A stretch of 64,000 nt of DNA, from NCBI GenBank assembly GCA_013824115.1, contig PNNG01000034.1:1-64000 (forward strand), read 5' to 3'. The stretch comes from Sphingobacteriaceae bacterium (GTDB lineage: Bacteria; Bacteroidota; Bacteroidia; UBA7662). Of the stretch, positions 61,018 through 64,000 are shown piece by piece; within the stretch, counting starts at the first letter, position 1, and every line of letters starts with the position of its first letter. The notes under the pieces are model-generated. The model searched no databases, had not been told where the DNA came from, and was given only the letters and a program-made list of their open reading frames with translations. A program made the position numbers and the translations under genes.

Positions 61018-61800
61018 TTATTTGCCTTCTTTATCTATTTCTGCCTTGTACGCAGTAAATGCGTTGTAGATCGATTCCGTAAGTTTTTGCTGACCTTCGG
61101 CCGAAGTTAAGTAATTTTCTTCGTTCGGATTGGTTAGAAATCCAGCTTCAATCAATACAGCCGGCATGGTGGTGCGGTAAAGCACCAAAAAACCAGCTTG
61201 TTTTACACCGCGACTGCTTCGGCCGGCATGCTTCACAAAATTGTGCTCCACCTTTTCTGCAAATCGGATGCTTTGGTTGCGATAGGCCGATTGAAAAAGC
61301 TCAAAAATGATGTGCGTGGTTGGGTCTTTGGGGTCAAAACCATCGTAATTGGCGGTATAATCACTTTCTAACAAAACTGAGGCATTTTCTCGTTTCGAAA
61401 CCTCCAAATTGGCACCGGTTACATGCAAGCCTTGAGTATAGGTTTCTGTACCGAAGGCCATGGGTTTGGCACTGTTCAAATGAATGCTCAAAAACAAGTC
61501 GGCATTCGCCTTATTCGCAACCGACGCACGCTGGTGTAATTCTAAAAACCGATCGTCTTTTCTGGTAAAAATTACTTTAACATCCTTGTGTTTCGATTCA
61601 ATTAGTTTACCTACAGTGATGGCCAACTCAAGGGCTACATCCTTTTCTTTGGCCTTTTTGCCCAAGCAACCCGAGTCGTGACCACCGTGCCCGGCATCGA
61701 TTACAACGGTACGAATTTTGTAAGCACGCAGCCCTGTTGGATTGATGTTCACCAACGTTAAAATGGCAATCAGAAGGACGATTACTTTGGTTTTATTCAC
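61018..61800 (-). CDS. N-acetylmuramoyl-L-alanine amidase
   Basis: 260 residues with a signal peptide (VIVLLIAILTLVNINPTGLR). Zinc ligands of the Amidase_3 family: VVIDAGHGGHDSGC (His), a Glu in DVALELAI, LFLSIHLNSA (His), and the catalytic Glu in AVLIEAGFLTNPNEENYL. It cleaves the stem peptide from peptidoglycan during cell separation. Divergent from the LptD-like gene, paired with the MCE gene. Confidence 0.93.
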   Translation of the reverse strand: MNKTKVIVLLIAILTLVNINPTGLRAYKIRTVVIDAGHGGHDSGCLGKKAKEKDVALELAITVGKLIESKHKDVKVIFTRKDDRFLELHQRASVANKANADLFLSIHLNSAKPMAFGTETYTQGLHVTGANLEVSKRENASVLLESDYTANYDGFDPKDPTTHIIFELFQSAYRNQSIRFAEKVEHNFVKHAGRSSRGVKQAGFLVLYRTTMPAVLIEAGFLTNPNEENYLTSAEGQQKLTESIYNAFTAYKAEIDKEGK

Positions 61801-61871
61801 TTTGATTCAGTTTACGTACTTTTGGGCAGCTTATTCACAGCAAATTTAACTACCATTTGGGCTTTTTTACT

Positions 61872-64000
61872 TTGAAGGTGTTGCGCGTTTTCCTCATTGC
61901 AGTATTTATTTTCCACTATGCTGGACAATCGAGCGCGCAGGAACTTTCAAAAAACATACCAGATAGCCGAAAATCTTCTTTTCTCGACTCAACTTTTCAA
62001 TCTTCGAAAGCCGATTCAAATCAAATATCGATTGGGAAGGATACGACTACCTTAGACAGCACACGCACAACGTCTAAAAAGAAGGGTGCTCTTGATGCGG
62101 AGGTAAAATACCAGGCGGAAGATTCCATCGTATTCAACTTACGTGACAAAGGCGCGAAATTGTATGGCAGCGCGCAGGTCGATTACGAACAAATTAACCT
62201 AAAAGCTGCAATCATTGAGCAAAATTGGGTAACCAACGAGGTAATTGCGCTGCCCGTAACCGACAGTTTGAACAATTTGGTAGGCAAGCCTAAATTCAAG
62301 GATGGTGATCAGGAATTTGAGTCGCGCAAAATGATTTACAACTTCAAGAGTAAAAAGGCGCGCATCTCTCAGATGGTTACCAAAGAAGGCGAGTCGTATC
62401 TGATTGGTCAAGAGGTAAAATTAAACCCCGATCAGTCGATTTACATTAAAAATACCCGTTATACCACCTGCAGTAATACCGATCATCCGCATTTTTACCT
62501 GAATTTATACAAAGCCAAAATCATCCCCAATCGCAGTGTGGTGAGTGGTCCGTCGAATATGGTGGTAGAAGGCATTCCTGTTCCTTTGGGCTTGCCGTTT
62601 GCCATCATTCCTACGCAGCGTGGTCAGCGTTCGGGCATTCTTCCACCCGAGTATGGCCGATCGCCCGAATTGGGTTTCTTCCTACGGAATTTCGGCTACT
62701 ATTTTGCCATCAACGATTATGTCGATTTGGCCTTGCGTGCAGATGTGTATTCCTGGGGTAGTTTTCGTCTTAACCCCTCTACGCAGTACGTAAAGAAATA
62801 CAAATACAGTGGTAGGGTGAGCTTTTCCTACAGCAATCAACAGCGTGGCGACCGTTTGGCCGATGATTTCGTTCGGAACCGTGATTTTGCCATCAACTGG
62901 CAACACCAGCAAGACCCTAAAGCCAATCCCTATGGGCGCTTTACTGCCAGCGTGGATGCCATGACAGGGAATTTTCTCCGTAATAACTCCTTTGGCAGCA
63001 ACCAGTTCTTGCGTAACCAGTTGAGCTCCTCTATCAGCTATAATCGCAATTTTGCAGGAAAGCCTTACCGGTTAAGTTTAGCAGCCCGACATACGCAAAA
63101 CACCCAAACCCGACAGATTCAATTGGCATTGCCCGAAGGTTCGTTTAATGTGAACCGCATCGAGCCTTTCAAGCGCAAGTCGATGGTGGGCGAAGAGCGC
63201 TGGTATGAAAAAATCGGTTTCACCTACCGAACCAACTTCAGGAACAATATCAATGATTTTGATAGCAGTTTGTTTGTAGGCAACTTTTTAGACAAGATGG
63301 ACGCGGGCTTTCAACACGATTTGCCAATAAGTACCTCGGCTTTTGTGGTTGCTAAGTATTTTCAGGTTACTCCTGCGCTCAATTACTCCGAGCGGTGGTC
63401 GTTTCGTTCGCTCGACCGTTTCTATGATCGGGATTCAAACCGTGTGATTACAGACACGGTCAGTGGGTTTTTTAGGAATTACGAATACAGCTTCAATTTG
63501 AGTGTAAATACCCGTTTGTATGGCCTCAAACAATTTCGAACGGGTAAAATTGCAGCCATCCGACATGTAGTAAATCCGCGTTTAGGTTATAACCTGCGGC
63601 CCGATTTTTCGGCACCGAATTTTGGCTTTTTTCAAGAAGTGCAAACCGATTCATTGGGAAATACTCGGTTTTTCAATCGTTTTGAACGCTTTGGTTTCGG
63701 TGGTCCAGGAGGCGGGAGGCAAGGTGCTTTGAACTTAAATGTAGACAACAACTTGGAAGCCAAAATCAGGCAGAGAACCGATACGGGAGTGGTAATGAAA
63801 AAAATCAAAATTTTTGACTCATTCAATTTTGGAGCCTCCTATAATTTTGCTGCCGATAGCTTGCGGTTGTCGCCAGTCATTTTTAGCGGCCGAACCACTT
63901 TTACCAACAACTTTAGCCTGTTATTTGGTGGTCAGCTCGATCCCTATGCCCGGGCTGAAAATGGACAAAGGGTGAATCAATGGTTAGTAGATCAGCAAGG
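61872..64000 (+). CDS. lptD: LptD-like outer-membrane LPS-assembly protein (3' end cut by window)
   Basis: An open frame from TTG at 61872 runs to the window end (709 codons plus two bases). After a signal peptide (LKVLRVFLIAVFIFHYAGQS) and a polar linker comes an OstA/LptA-type jellyroll (DSIVFNLRDKGAKLYGSAQV, YLIGQEVKLNPDQSIYIKNT, RYTTCSNTDHPHFYL with a Cys). The large barrel follows (VVEGIPVPLGLPFAIIPTQR, then many aromatic strands). It places LPS in the outer membrane. GTG at 61878 or TTG at 61881 are alternative starts; no ATG fits. The ORF track misses it because it is open at the edge. The divergence from amidase and MCE genes suggests an envelope cluster. Confidence 0.85.
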   Translation, partial: MKVLRVFLIAVFIFHYAGQSSAQELSKNIPDSRKSSFLDSTFQSSKADSNQISIGKDTTTLDSTRTTSKKKGALDAEVKYQAEDSIVFNLRDKGAKLYGSAQVDYEQINLKAAIIEQNWVTNEVIALPVTDSLNNLVGKPKFKDGDQEFESRKMIYNFKSKKARISQMVTKEGESYLIGQEVKLNPDQSIYIKNTRYTTCSNTDHPHFYLNLYKAKIIPNRSVVSGPSNMVVEGIPVPLGLPFAIIPTQRGQRSGILPPEYGRSPELGFFLRNFGYYFAINDYVDLALRADVYSWGSFRLNPSTQYVKKYKYSGRVSFSYSNQQRGDRLADDFVRNRDFAINWQHQQDPKANPYGRFTASVDAMTGNFLRNNSFGSNQFLRNQLSSSISYNRNFAGKPYRLSLAARHTQNTQTRQIQLALPEGSFNVNRIEPFKRKSMVGEERWYEKIGFTYRTNFRNNINDFDSSLFVGNFLDKMDAGFQHDLPISTSAFVVAKYFQVTPALNYSERWSFRSLDRFYDRDSNRVITDTVSGFFRNYEYSFNLSVNTRLYGLKQFRTGKIAAIRHVVNPRLGYNLRPDFSAPNFGFFQEVQTDSLGNTRFFNRFERFGFGGPGGGRQGALNLNVDNNLEAKIRQRTDTGVVMKKIKIFDSFNFGASYNFAADSLRLSPVIFSGRTTFTNNFSLLFGGQLDPYARAENGQRVNQWLVDQQ

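Noticed and set aside
1-64000. Prophage, insertion sequence, integron or CRISPR-Cas locus
   Set aside because: No transposase, integrase, phage structural gene, cas gene or spaced direct repeat was seen; the only accessory-looking patch is 3.9-5.7 kb.

Overview
The window is a chromosomal segment of a member of the Bacteroidota, probably a Flavobacteriales-like lineage. The evidence is: type IX secretion (T9SS) C-terminal sorting domains on two secreted proteins; gliding/T9SS genes gldB, gldE and gldD; a PorT-type outer-membrane barrel; promoters of the Bacteroidota form TTG/TTTG-N17-19-TAnnTTTG; and few Shine-Dalgarno sequences. Most of the window is dense housekeeping sequence with short gaps, overlapping genes and terminators shared between convergent genes. 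I see no IS element, prophage, rRNA operon or CRISPR array.

Layout. 1-3.7 kb: a large secreted beta-helix protein with a T9SS tail, cut by the window edge. 3.9-5.7 kb: a small accessory patch with a MntA/HepT toxin-antitoxin pair lying between two decayed 3' ends of lysA, then an orphan nucleotidyltransferase. 5.7-12.9 kb: two kynurenine-pathway genes (3-hydroxyanthranilate dioxygenase and ACMS decarboxylase), a UbiA-like membrane protein, an AddB-like nuclease, and a coupled hydrolase / ECF sigma / membrane protein operon. 12.9-18.9 kb: aconitase, a MacB-type permease, tRNA-Cys and tRNA-Leu with promoter and terminator, and a hybrid histidine kinase. 18.9-25.6 kb: RseP, a protein with four glycogen-binding-type domains coupled to a retropepsin-like protein, MarR, xseB with two small coupled genes, uridine kinase and KtrA.

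25.6-37.9 kb is a typical Bacteroidota block: gldB, an outer-membrane barrel, nadE, rng, a 29-residue basic ribosomal-type protein, a TPR protein, HU, then mutY-ssb-gldE-gldD-recG. HU and mutY diverge from adjacent promoters. 37.7-44.9 kb is the cell-shape operon purH-mreB-mreC-mreD-mrdA-rodA plus a 52-residue membrane protein. 45-48 kb carries a secreted LRR protein and htpG.

48.1-53.8 kb holds the most unusual locus: four translationally coupled genes (E1/ThiF-like adenylating enzyme of the Rv1355c type, GNAT-like acyltransferase, 7TMR-DISM sensor kinase, receiver-histidine kinase) and a divergent single-domain response regulator whose receiver closely resembles the one in the operon. I propose a small-molecule synthesis and sensing system. 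54.2-60 kb: thiolase, truA, an ABC exporter and a T9SS-exported M1 metallopeptidase with a palindrome directly before its start codon. 60-64 kb: an MCE/MlaD protein and an N-acetylmuramoyl-alanine amidase, divergent from an LptD-like outer-membrane protein that runs off the window.

The ORF track misses two small genes that I support from the raw sequence: the basic 29-residue protein at 30764-30853 and the 52-residue membrane protein at 37724-37882. It also misses the two partial genes at the window edges. All family assignments come from reading the sequence; no database search was run.
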